Shown here: positions 15,559 through 23,464 of the stretch, piece by piece
Position numbering within the stretch: position 1 is the first letter of the stretch
Layout of the letters: every line of letters starts with the position of its first letter
Assembly: GCA_964414595.1 (NCBI GenBank)
Contig: CAYPXJ010000021.1
Location: forward strand, 1-27,658
DNA from: CAYPXJ01 sp964414595
Lineage (GTDB): Bacteria > Pseudomonadota > Alphaproteobacteria > Rickettsiales > CAIJLX01
Length of the DNA: 27,658 nt
Direction: 5' to 3'
The notes under the pieces: generated by a model
Database searches by the model: none
Seen by the model: the letters and a program-made list of their open reading frames with translations, nothing else
What the model was told of the DNA's origin: nothing
Position numbers and translations under genes: made by a program

Positions 15559-15683
15559 TTGCCTGAAATATAAAGTCATTTTTATCCACTTTTTCTGTTC
15601 AAAATGCTTGCAGGAAGTGCGGCATTACCCTAGAAATAATTTCAACGTATTTCGCCTCCAACTTTAACCGTTGAGTCCCTCCT

Positions 15684-18470
15684 ATGGCAGAAGCCGCAAT
15701 CGCTGAATTTAAGCCCATCGCAATTGAAGAAGAAATGCGGAAATCCTACCTCGATTACGCGATGAGCGTAATCGTGGCGCGCGCGCTTCCTGATGTGCGG
15801 GATGGCCTCAAGCCGGTACACCGCCGCATTCTCTATGCGATGCACGAGTCTGGTGCGCTCTTCAACCGCCCTTACCGCAAATCGGCGCGTATCGTCGGGG
15901 AAGTGATGGGTAAATATCACCCGCATGGCGATTCGGCGATTTACGATGCGTTGGTGCGGATGGCGCAAGATTTTTCGATGGAAGTGCCGCTCATCGATGG
16001 TCAGGGTAACTTCGGCTCGATGGATGGCGATGCGCCGGCGGCGATGCGTTATACCGAATCGCGCCTGGCGAAAATTTCGCATTCGCTTTTAGAAGATATC
16101 GATAAAGATACGGTCGAATGGCAGGATAACTATGACGGTTCGGAAAAAGAGCCCATCGTTATTCCCGCACGATTCCCGAATCTTCTGGTGAACGGCGCGG
16201 GCGGTATCGCGGTTGGTATGGCGACTACGGTGCTGACGCATAATCTGGGCGAAGTAATCGACGCAACGAATCTGCTCATCGATAATCCCGAAACCACCAT
16301 TGATGAAATTTTACGCGTACTTCCTGGGCCAGATTTCCCGACCGGCGGTATTATCATGGGCCGCAGCGGCATTCACAGCGCGATGCATACAGGCCGCGGC
16401 TCGGTTGTCGTGCGTGGCCGCGCGACGATTGAAGATGGCGCAAATGGCAAAGAAACCATTATCATCACGGAAATCCCTTATCAGGTAAACAAAGCACGTT
16501 TAGTGGAACGCATCGCGGAACTCGTGCGCGAAAAACGCATCGAAGGTATTACCGATTTGCGCGACGAATCGGATAAGTCCGGCGTGCGCGTGGTCATCGA
16601 AGTGCGCAAAGATGCGCAGGCCGATATTATTCTTAACCAGCTTTATAAATTTACACCGCTGCAAACGAGTTTCGGCGCAAATATGCTGGCGCTTGACCGC
16701 GGCCGCCCTGCCCTGATGAACGTGAAGGAAATCCTCAATTGCTTCATTGAATTCCGTCAGGAAGTCATCACGCGCCGTACGATGTTTGAACTCAGCAAAG
16801 CGCGTCAAAAAGCACATATTTTAATTGGTTTGGCGATTGCGGTTGGCAATATTGATGAAGTGATTGCGTTGATTCGCGGTTCTGCCGACCCGCATGAGGC
16901 ACGCGCAAAACTCCTCGAAAAATCCTGGCCGGCAAACGATATCGCGCCGCTGCTTGCGCTCGTGGATGATATTCAAAACAAACTCGAGAATGGCAAATGC
17001 AAACTGACGGACGCGCAGGCGCAAGCAATTCTCGATATGAAATTGCAACGCCTCACCGGCTTGGAGCGCGGTAAAATCGACGAAGAGCTGCAAGGCCTCA
17101 GCGGTGAAATTAAAGATTTCCTTTCGATTCTTTCTGACCGCAATCGCATTCTCACGATTCTGCGTGATGAACTCCGCGTGATTAAGGAAGAATATGCCGA
17201 GCCACGCCATACCAGCATTGAAGACGGCGAATTCGATGAAGATATCGAAGACCTGATTCCGCGCGAAGATATGGTCGTGATTGTGACGCAAGGCGGCTAC
17301 ATCAAACGCGTGCCGCTTGCGGTTTACCGTGCGCAGCGCCGCGGTGGCAAAGGCCGTTCCGGCATGAGCATGAAGGATGAAGATGCAACGACGGAACTCT
17401 TCATCGCCAATACGCATNNNNNNNNNNCGCATACGCCGGTATTGTTCTTCTCTACGGGCGGCAAAGTGTATCAGCTCAAAGTATACAAATTACCGATGGG
17501 CAACCCGCAATCGAAGGGTCGCGCGCTGGTGAATATCTTCCCGCTTGGTGAAGGCGAGACGATTAACCAAGTAATGCCGATGCCTGAAGACCAGGATAAA
17601 TGGGATCAGATGCATGTGATGTTCGCTACCTCGCAAGGCGGTGTACGCCGTAACGAGCTTGCGGAATTCAAGCGTGTGATGGCCAATGGTAAAATTGCCA
17701 TGAATTTGGAAGGCGGCGAAAAACTTATCGGCGTTCGCGCGTGCACAGATAATGATCATATCTTGCTCGCAGCACGCTCTGGTAAATGCGTGCGCTTCCC
17801 GGTTTCGGACGTACGCGTATTCAAAAGCCGCAGTTCGACAGGTGTTCGCGGTATGAGACTCGCCGACAAAGATGAAGTGATTTCGATGACCGTTCTTGAC
17901 GGTGCCGAAATTGACATCGAAACGCGCGAAACTTATCTGAAAATCGATGTCGATCAGCGTCAGGCAATTGCGACCCATCTGCAAAAAGAAGAAAAAGCAG
18001 AAGCCGAAAAACTTGCGAAAGATTCTGGCTCACCGCTCAACGCAGATGTTATTTTCAAGCTTGCCGCACGCGAGGAATTTATCCTCACGCTCACCGAAAA
18101 TGGTTATGGCAAGCGCAGCTCGGCGTACGAATACCGCCTTACCAGCCGCGGTGGTTCAGGTATTGTGAATATCATCACGTCGGAACGTAACGGCGAAGTG
18201 GTAACTTCTATGCCGGTGAAGCCTACGGATCACATCATGCTTATCACCAACAAAGGCACGCTGATTCGCACGCATGTGCGCGATATTCGTATCGCCGGTC
18301 GTTCGACACAGGGTGTCACCATTTTCCGTGTGGGTGACGGCGAAAAAGTCGTTTCCTGTGCGCATATTGCCGATGCGGAAGGTTCAGAAGAAGAACAGGC
18401 CGTAATGGAAGGTGAAGCCGGTGCGGAACTTGTTGCTGAACAAGCAGGCGTTAGCGAACAGGCGGAATAA
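15684..18470 (+). CDS. gyrA: DNA gyrase subunit A (contains an assembly gap)
   Basis: The protein reads 928 residues including four unknown ones; about 923 is expected once the gap artefact is removed. The N-terminal breakage-reunion domain has KYHPHGDSAIYD, DGQGNFGSMDGD and AAMRYTE with catalytic Tyr123. Ser84 and Asp88, the usual quinolone-resistance positions, are the sensitive residues. The C-terminal wrapping domain has the GyrA box QRRGGKG followed by beta-pinwheel blades, with a long acidic tail rich in Glu and Ala. It introduces negative supercoils with GyrB. TTGCAG...TAGAAA (spacer 17) in the 125-base gap upstream is a possible weak promoter. No convincing ribosome site precedes the ATG. 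coaD follows directly. Confidence 0.97.
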   Translation: MAEAAIAEFKPIAIEEEMRKSYLDYAMSVIVARALPDVRDGLKPVHRRILYAMHESGALFNRPYRKSARIVGEVMGKYHPHGDSAIYDALVRMAQDFSMEVPLIDGQGNFGSMDGDAPAAMRYTESRLAKISHSLLEDIDKDTVEWQDNYDGSEKEPIVIPARFPNLLVNGAGGIAVGMATTVLTHNLGEVIDATNLLIDNPETTIDEILRVLPGPDFPTGGIIMGRSGIHSAMHTGRGSVVVRGRATIEDGANGKETIIITEIPYQVNKARLVERIAELVREKRIEGITDLRDESDKSGVRVVIEVRKDAQADIILNQLYKFTPLQTSFGANMLALDRGRPALMNVKEILNCFIEFRQEVITRRTMFELSKARQKAHILIGLAIAVGNIDEVIALIRGSADPHEARAKLLEKSWPANDIAPLLALVDDIQNKLENGKCKLTDAQAQAILDMKLQRLTGLERGKIDEELQGLSGEIKDFLSILSDRNRILTILRDELRVIKEEYAEPRHTSIEDGEFDEDIEDLIPREDMVVIVTQGGYIKRVPLAVYRAQRRGGKGRSGMSMKDEDATTELFIANTHXXXXHTPVLFFSTGGKVYQLKVYKLPMGNPQSKGRALVNIFPLGEGETINQVMPMPEDQDKWDQMHVMFATSQGGVRRNELAEFKRVMANGKIAMNLEGGEKLIGVRACTDNDHILLAARSGKCVRFPVSDVRVFKSRSSTGVRGMRLADKDEVISMTVLDGAEIDIETRETYLKIDVDQRQAIATHLQKEEKAEAEKLAKDSGSPLNADVIFKLAAREEFILTLTENGYGKRSSAYEYRLTSRGGSGIVNIITSERNGEVVTSMPVKPTDHIMLITNKGTLIRTHVRDIRIAGRSTQGVTIFRVGDGEKVVSCAHIADAEGSEEEQAVMEGEAGAELVAEQAGVSEQAE
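17418..17427. other. Run of 10 Ns, probable contig-joining artefact inside gyrA
   Basis: The left flank ends ...ACGCAT and the right flank begins CGCATACG. The shared CGCAT suggests that two contig ends overlapping by 5 bases were joined with a fixed 10-N spacer. Removing the Ns and one copy of CGCAT deletes 15 bases (5 codons) and gives ANTHTPVLFF, the expected alphaproteobacterial GyrA sequence, in frame. Confidence 0.85.
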
Positions 18471-18482
18471 GTGGCTACCGAC

Positions 18483-18992
18483 ATGACGCCGCGCATTGGA
18501 ATTTATCCGGGAACATTCGATCCCATTACCAACGGGCATCTGGATATTATTCGCCGCGGTCTGACGCTCGTCGATGAACTCATCATCGCCATCGCCGCCG
18601 ATATTCCCAAAACACCTATCTTCTCGCTCGATCAACGCAAGCAATTAGTAGAAGAAGATTTGGAGATGCACTTAACACCGGAAGAGCGTACGCGCGTGCG
18701 CGTTGTTACCTTCACCGGTCTGCTTGTGGATTTTGCCAAAAAGCATCGCTCGACGATTATCGTGCGCGGTTTGCGCGCTATTTCCGACTTTGAATACGAG
18801 TTCCAAATGGCCGGCATGAATGCGCGACTTTATGCGGATATTCAAACTGTATTTCTCCCCGCTTCGGAGCATACGCATTTTATTTCTTCTCGTTTTGTGA
18901 AGGAAATTGCACGGCTTGGTGGCGATATTTCTTCCTTTGTTTCGCCACATGTGGCAAAGAAGCTCGTTGCCTATTACCGCAAAAAAAGTTAG
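18483..18992 (+). CDS. coaD: Phosphopantetheine adenylyltransferase
   Basis: The protein has 169 residues from the ATG at 18483. It catalyses the fourth step of coenzyme A synthesis, 4'-phosphopantetheine plus ATP to dephospho-CoA. Nucleotidyltransferase motifs are GIYPGTFDPITNGHLD (TxGH type) at the start, VRGLRAISDFEYEFQMAGMN in the middle, and the ISSRFVKEIA signature (cf. ISSTxVRE) near the end. A GTG at 18471, directly after the gyrA stop, would add four residues; the ATG gives the usual N-terminus. It is probably co-transcribed with gyrA. A conventional family member in every visible respect. Confidence 0.95.
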   Translation: MTPRIGIYPGTFDPITNGHLDIIRRGLTLVDELIIAIAADIPKTPIFSLDQRKQLVEEDLEMHLTPEERTRVRVVTFTGLLVDFAKKHRSTIIVRGLRAISDFEYEFQMAGMNARLYADIQTVFLPASEHTHFISSRFVKEIARLGGDISSFVSPHVAKKLVAYYRKKS

Positions 18993-19002
18993 CCTCGCCT
19001 GA

Positions 19003-19512
19003 ATGAAAAAATTTTTAGCCGCAGCAACTGCGTTATTTCTGGCTGGCCAAGCGCACGCCGGAACTTTCACCAATTCCGAAATCGGCAAGCATAAATATGT
19101 GGCTGTGAGCTTAGGCGCGAACGACCTGCTTTTCGATAATACCGAAGCGGAAAGCGCAACCTTCGGCCTGGAATATCGCCATACAACTATCTGGAATAAT
19201 CTTGCGCCAGTAGCGGGCGGTTTTATCACCAGTGAAGGCAGTGCCTATGGTTATGTTGGGCTTCTTTATTACATTGAACCCATCAAAAATTTTGTAATTA
19301 CCCCTTATACTTCGCTGGGTTTATATAAACCGGCGGATACCGATGAAGACCTTGGTGGGCCTATCGAATTTCAGTCCGGCATTGAGTTTGGCTATAACTT
19401 TGACGAATGTGGCGTTGCTTCTATCGGCATAAACCACATTTCCAACGCTTCTATCTACGATCGCAATGAGGGAACCGAGATTCTCTACTTGAAGCACGCG
19501 TTTCCTTTCTAA
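19003..19512 (+). CDS. PagL-type lipid A 3-O-deacylase (acyloxyacyl hydrolase family)
   Basis: The 169-residue protein has a signal peptide (MKKFLAAATALFLAGQAHA) and alternating strands of a small outer-membrane beta-barrel ending in Phe (KHAFPF). The PagL catalytic pattern is present: His145 and Ser147 in GINHISNAS, Asn148 next to them, and Glu159 placed 14 residues after the His, as in the His-Ser-Glu triad of Pseudomonas PagL. It would remove the 3-O acyl chain of lipid A. The gene follows coaD by 10 bases and ends at the terminator at 19523. The family assignment rests on the motif and barrel layout. Confidence 0.75.
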   Translation: MKKFLAAATALFLAGQAHAGTFTNSEIGKHKYVAVSLGANDLLFDNTEAESATFGLEYRHTTIWNNLAPVAGGFITSEGSAYGYVGLLYYIEPIKNFVITPYTSLGLYKPADTDEDLGGPIEFQSGIEFGYNFDECGVASIGINHISNASIYDRNEGTEILYLKHAFPF

Positions 19513-19522
19513 TCATAGGCTT

Positions 19523-19544
19523 AGCCCAAAAATGGGCTCTTTTT
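19523..19544 (+). terminator. Intrinsic terminator after the gyrA-coaD-pagL unit
   Basis: A 6-bp stem AGCCCA/TGGGCT (19523-19528 and 19533-19538) with an AAAA loop is followed by CTTTTT. It is a standard Rho-independent terminator 10 bases after the PagL-type stop. Confidence 0.85.
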
Positions 19545-19612
19545 GATTCCATAAAATTTTATTAAATTTGCGTGCTAACTGCCTGTTTTATAGCACATTT
19601 ACCCCCTTGACT

Positions 19613-19641
19613 TTGACAGATATGCCGGAAATTGGTACACT
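19613..19641 (+). promoter_or_regulatory. Strong predicted sigma70 promoter
   Basis: A perfect TTGACA (19613-19618), a 17-base spacer and TACACT (19636-19641) lie between the terminator and the unknown gene at 19708. Predicted initiation is near 19648, giving a leader of about 60 bases that holds the hairpin at 19652-19692. It is the closest match to the consensus in the window. Confidence 0.7.
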
Positions 19642-19651
19642 TTAAGTATAA

Positions 19652-19692
19652 AGGTATGCCTGTTGTTCGGGGGAACGTAAGCAGGAATACCT
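19652..19692 (+). promoter_or_regulatory. Folded 5' leader hairpin
   Basis: AGGTATGCCTG (19652-19662) pairs with CAGGAATACCT (19682-19692) at 10 of 11 positions. Inside, GTTC (19665-19668) pairs with GAAC (19673-19676) around a G-rich loop. The structure begins almost at the predicted transcript start and ends just before the ribosome site AAGGAG (19697-19702). It may stabilise the mRNA, act as a regulator, or belong to a small RNA. It matches no riboswitch class I recognise. Confidence 0.55.
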
Positions 19693-19707
19693 AGGTGAAG
19701 GAGTCGT

Positions 19708-20145
19708 ATGACTATAACGGTGCCCATACCGGCGGCTGTAACGCCGCCCATTCAGGCTGACGTAGCAAGGGAAATCCTGGCGCGTGACTTTGGTGCGTTG
19801 GCTACCGTGGTGTCGGGTACGCCGAAAAACAGCCGCTTAGATAATAATTTATCGCGCGAAGATAAGCGTGCCGCTCCGGATCTTAAAAATGATTTTCAGC
19901 TGCCGCTGTCGCTTGAAGAACTGGAAATCTATGATCAAGTGCGGTTCAAGCCTGCGGCTAGTGGCCCGGGTAATAATGAGGGTGAGCAATTTGAACTCCC
20001 GGTGAATCCTGAAATTGGTGCTGTGGTATTAAACAAAACATTTACCGTGCCCGCTAAGGTACAAATCGCGCTGGATGCCTATCAGGCGGCGAGTACGCTC
20101 CAATCGACACCGGTTTTCGAACCAAAAAATGTAATCGAACTCTAA
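19708..20145 (+). CDS. Unrecognised 145-residue protein
   Basis: I do not recognise a family. The protein is soluble by composition, with no signal peptide or membrane segment. It has a Pro-rich start (VPIPAAVTPPIQAD), a helix-prone stretch (about 18-35), a charged middle with SREDKRAAPDLKNDFQLPLSLEELEIYDQV, a Gly/Asn-rich linker (SGPGNNEG) and a last part with FTVPAKVQIALDAYQAAS. There is no cysteine, and the protein is overall acidic. The gene is real by context: near-consensus promoter, AAGGAG 5 bases before the ATG, and codon use like its neighbours. It stands alone, between a terminator and the convergent hemY, whose stop is 7 bases away. An adaptor or regulatory role is possible but not supported. 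Confidence 0.75.
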   Translation: MTITVPIPAAVTPPIQADVAREILARDFGALATVVSGTPKNSRLDNNLSREDKRAAPDLKNDFQLPLSLEELEIYDQVRFKPAASGPGNNEGEQFELPVNPEIGAVVLNKTFTVPAKVQIALDAYQAASTLQSTPVFEPKNVIEL

Positions 20146-20152
20146 TTAGCCA

Positions 20153-21544
20153 TCAGTTAACGGCGTGAACTAGCACTAGTGGTTTTTCCGAAGGGTGTCG
20201 CGTATCATCCGCCTCGTGAATGGCGTGTGCATGCCATTCATAACTATCCCATGTACCGCATTTCGAGCAATGCGCATGCCAGTCTTTATCTTCGTGCTTA
20301 CATTTTTTGCATATCCAATTTGGATCGGCAGGCGCGTAGCGCATCGCCGTCTTCCATTGGTGAATCATATCGGCGTCCTGATTCTCAGCCTGCTCAATTT
20401 GCATCATCAGCTGATAGAGTGAAACAGATTCAGCAGCTGTCATCGCTGCTTTTAAATGATTGCGCGCTTTGCTGGTTTGACCTGCTGCCAGCGCTGCGAA
20501 TGCCATGGCTTTATGGCTTTCCGGATGTTCTGGGTGCATCGCGAGCAAGCGGCTAAATTTCTTTAAGCGGCGCTCCGCCGTTTCCTGCGCATAGATTTTT
20601 CCGTATGCCTTCACAAGATCCGGGTGCGGATTCATTTGCCACATACCTTCAACCGTTCTACGTGAAAGTTTGAAGCGTCCTTGTTTGAGCGCTGTGTTTA
20701 CTAATTGCAATGCAAGCGGCGCATGATCCGGCAAATAGGCGACGGCCTCCTGATAAAGACGCAGCGCATGCTGTGGCTTATCTTCCTGCTCTGCCTGCTG
20801 CGCGCGTAACATCAAAATTAAGCCGCGCTCACGTGAGAAATCTAAATCACGTAGAAATTTGGAATCTTCATCCAAGGTGCTGCGCTGGCGGTGAAATGCG
20901 CGGGCAAGATCCTGAATTGCATCATCAGCCTTATCCCAGAGTTTCGATTTTTTATATGCGTCATAGAGCATATAAAGCACCCAGAGCATATCCGGCTTGA
21001 GTTTACGAGCTTTCTCACCAAGTTCGATAATACCACGAGAATCGCCTTCTTTACGCGCCTCCAGTAGCAGCCCTTTTAAGGCCATAAATTCTGCCGGCTG
21101 GTGCGAAAGTAATGCCGTATAATGCTGCTTTGCTTGTAAAGCCTGGCCAGAAAGCTTTGAAGATTCTGCGGCTAACATATGTGCAATAGGTGCCGACTCA
21201 CCCAGATATTTTCCAATTTTGGCTACATGTTTGCGCGCGCGCTTCGTATCACCCTCTGCAATCGCAACCATGCCTTCTGTAATATGATGAATCCCCTGCT
21301 CCATCGCATGTGCTTTGCGGCGTTGGCGCAGTTGATACGGCGCCATAAGAACCCAACGTAAAAATTGTAGAGCAATGAACCCAACCAGTAATGTGACTAT
21401 AAAACCGAGCGCGATAACGCTAGTAGAAGTATCGATACGATAACCAAGCCAATAAACAGTTAGCGCTTCATTGGTGGTAAGCAGCCAGAATGTGCCGAAT
21501 ACGAGAAGAAAAAGCAGAAGCGTGAAAAATAACAGACGAAACAT
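20153..21544 (-). CDS. hemY: HemY-type TPR membrane protein with a C-terminal zinc ribbon
   Basis: The 463-residue protein has two N-terminal membrane segments (about 3-22 and 42-64) as in the HemY_N family. A TPR-like helical body follows (about 75-400). A rubredoxin-like zinc ribbon at 410-437 has Cys412, Cys415, Cys426 and Cys429 (WICKKCK...CSKCGTW), similar in plan to the C-terminal metal site of the LPS-assembly TPR protein LapB (YciM). HemY of this type is found with hemC and hemD in proteobacteria and is thought to be a scaffold in tetrapyrrole or envelope metabolism; it is not the protoporphyrinogen oxidase also called HemY. Its ATG follows the mic60 stop without a gap. Confidence 0.88.
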   Translation of the reverse strand: MFRLLFFTLLLFLLVFGTFWLLTTNEALTVYWLGYRIDTSTSVIALGFIVTLLVGFIALQFLRWVLMAPYQLRQRRKAHAMEQGIHHITEGMVAIAEGDTKRARKHVAKIGKYLGESAPIAHMLAAESSKLSGQALQAKQHYTALLSHQPAEFMALKGLLLEARKEGDSRGIIELGEKARKLKPDMLWVLYMLYDAYKKSKLWDKADDAIQDLARAFHRQRSTLDEDSKFLRDLDFSRERGLILMLRAQQAEQEDKPQHALRLYQEAVAYLPDHAPLALQLVNTALKQGRFKLSRRTVEGMWQMNPHPDLVKAYGKIYAQETAERRLKKFSRLLAMHPEHPESHKAMAFAALAAGQTSKARNHLKAAMTAAESVSLYQLMMQIEQAENQDADMIHQWKTAMRYAPADPNWICKKCKHEDKDWHAHCSKCGTWDSYEWHAHAIHEADDTRHPSEKPLVLVHAVN

Positions 21545-22663
21545 TTACATCTCCGGCAATTCAGGCGAAGGCGTGGAGGGCAATTCCTCAGCTGATGGAA
21601 GCGCTAAATCTTCAGCCTCTTTTTTCTCCAGTGCGGCTTTTTCTTCAGCTGCCGCTTCCGCCGAAACAGGCAACGCCGTCGCATAATTTTCAATTATCTG
21701 GAGTGCGCGTGCCGTCTTACGCCAGGATTCCGCCTTTGTTAGCCACATTTCAGCTTGTGTGCGTACAGGTGGTTTGAGTTTATCTAATTCCGCAATAGCT
21801 GTGACCAGATTACCGTTTTTCATCATGGTTTCTGCGCGGGCAAGCACCGCTTCTGGCGTTTCTCCGTCCACCATACCCACACGACGCACACGAATAATGC
21901 CAGAGATCGTGTGTAAAAATTTATCTTTCACTGTGGTATTAATTTTGCTTGAGCGCCAGGTGTCCATCACATTGTCCGCCATCTGCGAAAATTCATCACG
22001 CAATTCGGATTCCGTTACATGGCTGGTATCAATTTTGGCAAGCGCGCTAATAGCAACCAGCGCGTTTTCAGCCTCTTTATTGTAGGCGCCACTACGCTCA
22101 ATAAGGTGGCGTGCACGCGCCATTTCCACATCAAAAATTTCACCCTGTGTGAATTTTTGATGTGCCTGCATCACGGTCAGCAGCAGCTTCTCCCGTATGT
22201 GTGCGCGATTTTGAGTTTCAATTTTATCTTCCTGTTCTTTAATTTGCGCTCGTGCCTGACTAAGTTCCGCTTCCAGCGTCTTCACCGTTTCACTTTCGGC
22301 TGGTAATTTAGAGGGCAACGCATCTTCTATCTCATATTCGCGCAGCTTGTTTTGTAGTGCTAAAATTTCTTCCTGCTGCTTGGCGGTAAACTCCGCTTGA
22401 TAGGTCATGTACTCATGATAACCGCGATAAAACATTACACCGGCGCCGGCACAAACAACAATTGCCAAAAACAGAAATAACGAGGAACCGCTACGGCGAT
22501 TGGCGCGCTGTTCTACCGCCGCAAATTGTGCTGCTATTTCGGCAACGGGTGGTCTGGCGGGGCCGTAACTAACTTTTTTACGCGGTGCAATTTTCTCGGC
22601 TATCGGGGAGAATTCCGGCTCCACCGATTTTGTCTTTTGCTTTCCTTTTGCTTTCTTTTTCAT
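21545..22663 (-). CDS. Mic60 (mitofilin)-like inner-membrane protein
   Basis: The 372-residue protein has a basic, Lys-rich cytoplasmic N-terminus (about 1-58), one membrane segment (60-79), a periplasmic coiled coil (about 85-160) and the conserved C-terminal mitofilin domain with SGIIRVRRVG (254-263) and LARAETMMKNGNLVTAIAELDKL. A low-complexity tail rich in Ala, Glu and Pro follows. Alphaproteobacterial Mic60 is the relative of the mitochondrial crista-junction protein, and its usual genomic place beside hemC, hemD and hemY is kept here. In photosynthetic alphaproteobacteria it shapes intracytoplasmic membranes; the role here is unknown. It begins 24 bases after the hemD stop. Confidence 0.88.
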   Translation of the reverse strand: MKKKAKGKQKTKSVEPEFSPIAEKIAPRKKVSYGPARPPVAEIAAQFAAVEQRANRRSGSSLFLFLAIVVCAGAGVMFYRGYHEYMTYQAEFTAKQQEEILALQNKLREYEIEDALPSKLPAESETVKTLEAELSQARAQIKEQEDKIETQNRAHIREKLLLTVMQAHQKFTQGEIFDVEMARARHLIERSGAYNKEAENALVAISALAKIDTSHVTESELRDEFSQMADNVMDTWRSSKINTTVKDKFLHTISGIIRVRRVGMVDGETPEAVLARAETMMKNGNLVTAIAELDKLKPPVRTQAEMWLTKAESWRKTARALQIIENYATALPVSAEAAAEEKAALEKKEAEDLALPSAEELPSTPSPELPEM

Positions 22664-22687
22664 GAATTTTGTCTCGCGCTCGCAACC

Positions 22688-23464
22688 TTAGCCCAGCGCC
22701 TTTTTGGTTGCAACGGATTGCTTAGATGTCGGGGTGGATATAACAAGATTTAGCAATGCCGTCTCGCTAGGGAGTCTTGCAGCGGCGGTCTTTTTCCACT
22801 GTAATGCGCGAATTTTTCGCATAACTTTTGCACTGAGTGCATAAGCTTCCATTTCCATTAAAATCGCCTCAAGAGCATGTTTTTTTGCCAATTTAACAAA
22901 AATTTCTGCGGTACGTTCGGAGTAGAAAAGCGCCACGCGTACATTACCATTTTTAAGCTGTTTGATATTTTCGGCCGAAAAATCCTCTACGGCCTCAGAT
23001 TGATAAATTTCATTAGAAACACAGGAAAAACCAAATTTTTGTAGCTTCTCTTCCACGGGATACGCTACGTGATTTGAGCAAAAATAAACACAGCATCCCT
23101 GGGTGGGGTCTAATTTTTCTGTAATAATTTTTACTAACGTCTCGGCGTCACTATCCCCGCTAATAATACGCTTAAAGCCTAGATCAGTGGCCAGTTCTGA
23201 TGAAGCCTCGCCTACAACGGCAACGGTATATTTTCGCTCCTTAACGATATCAGCGAAAATACGCAGCGCCTGTTTGGAAGTAAAGATAAGGCATTGGGGA
23301 TTTTGTTTTAGTGCGGTGGCAATTTTTTCCGGGGCGTCCTTTGCGGGCTGAATAGTAAGGAGCGGCTCGATGAGCGGCGTATAACCTTTGGCAGCGATTG
23401 CTTTAGCAGTCGATTCCGCTTCGTTCGCGGGGCGGGTTATGAGGGCGTAAATTTCGTTCGACAT
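22688..23464 (-). CDS. hemD: Uroporphyrinogen-III synthase
   Basis: The 258-residue protein closes and inverts ring D of hydroxymethylbilane to uroporphyrinogen III. This family is poorly conserved. Support comes from the N-terminal LITRPANEAESTAKAIAAKGY, the CLIFTSKQALRIFAD segment, VAVVGEASSELATDLGF at the domain hinge, the ALFYSERTAEIFV strand-helix, and the position after hemC. The start overlaps the hemC end by 28 bases. The length is usual. The last 15 residues, rich in Lys, Ser and Thr, are not part of the fold. Confidence 0.9.
   Translation of the reverse strand: MSNEIYALITRPANEAESTAKAIAAKGYTPLIEPLLTIQPAKDAPEKIATALKQNPQCLIFTSKQALRIFADIVKERKYTVAVVGEASSELATDLGFKRIISGDSDAETLVKIITEKLDPTQGCCVYFCSNHVAYPVEEKLQKFGFSCVSNEIYQSEAVEDFSAENIKQLKNGNVRVALFYSERTAEIFVKLAKKHALEAILMEMEAYALSAKVMRKIRALQWKKTAAARLPSETALLNLVISTPTSKQSVATKKALG

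Noticed and set aside
15582..15590. TTATCCACT, one mismatch from a DnaA box, upstream of gyrA
   Set aside because: It is a single site with a mismatch; such 9-mers are expected by chance in a window of this size, and no cluster or AT-rich unwinding region is present.
16821..17432. Long minus-strand frame inside gyrA
   Set aside because: It is antisense to conserved gyrase sequence, runs into the N gap and has no start signals of its own.
20146..20160. TTAG-N7-TTAA, resembling a CtrA box
   Set aside because: One half site is imperfect and it lies between two convergent stop codons, where no promoter is expected.
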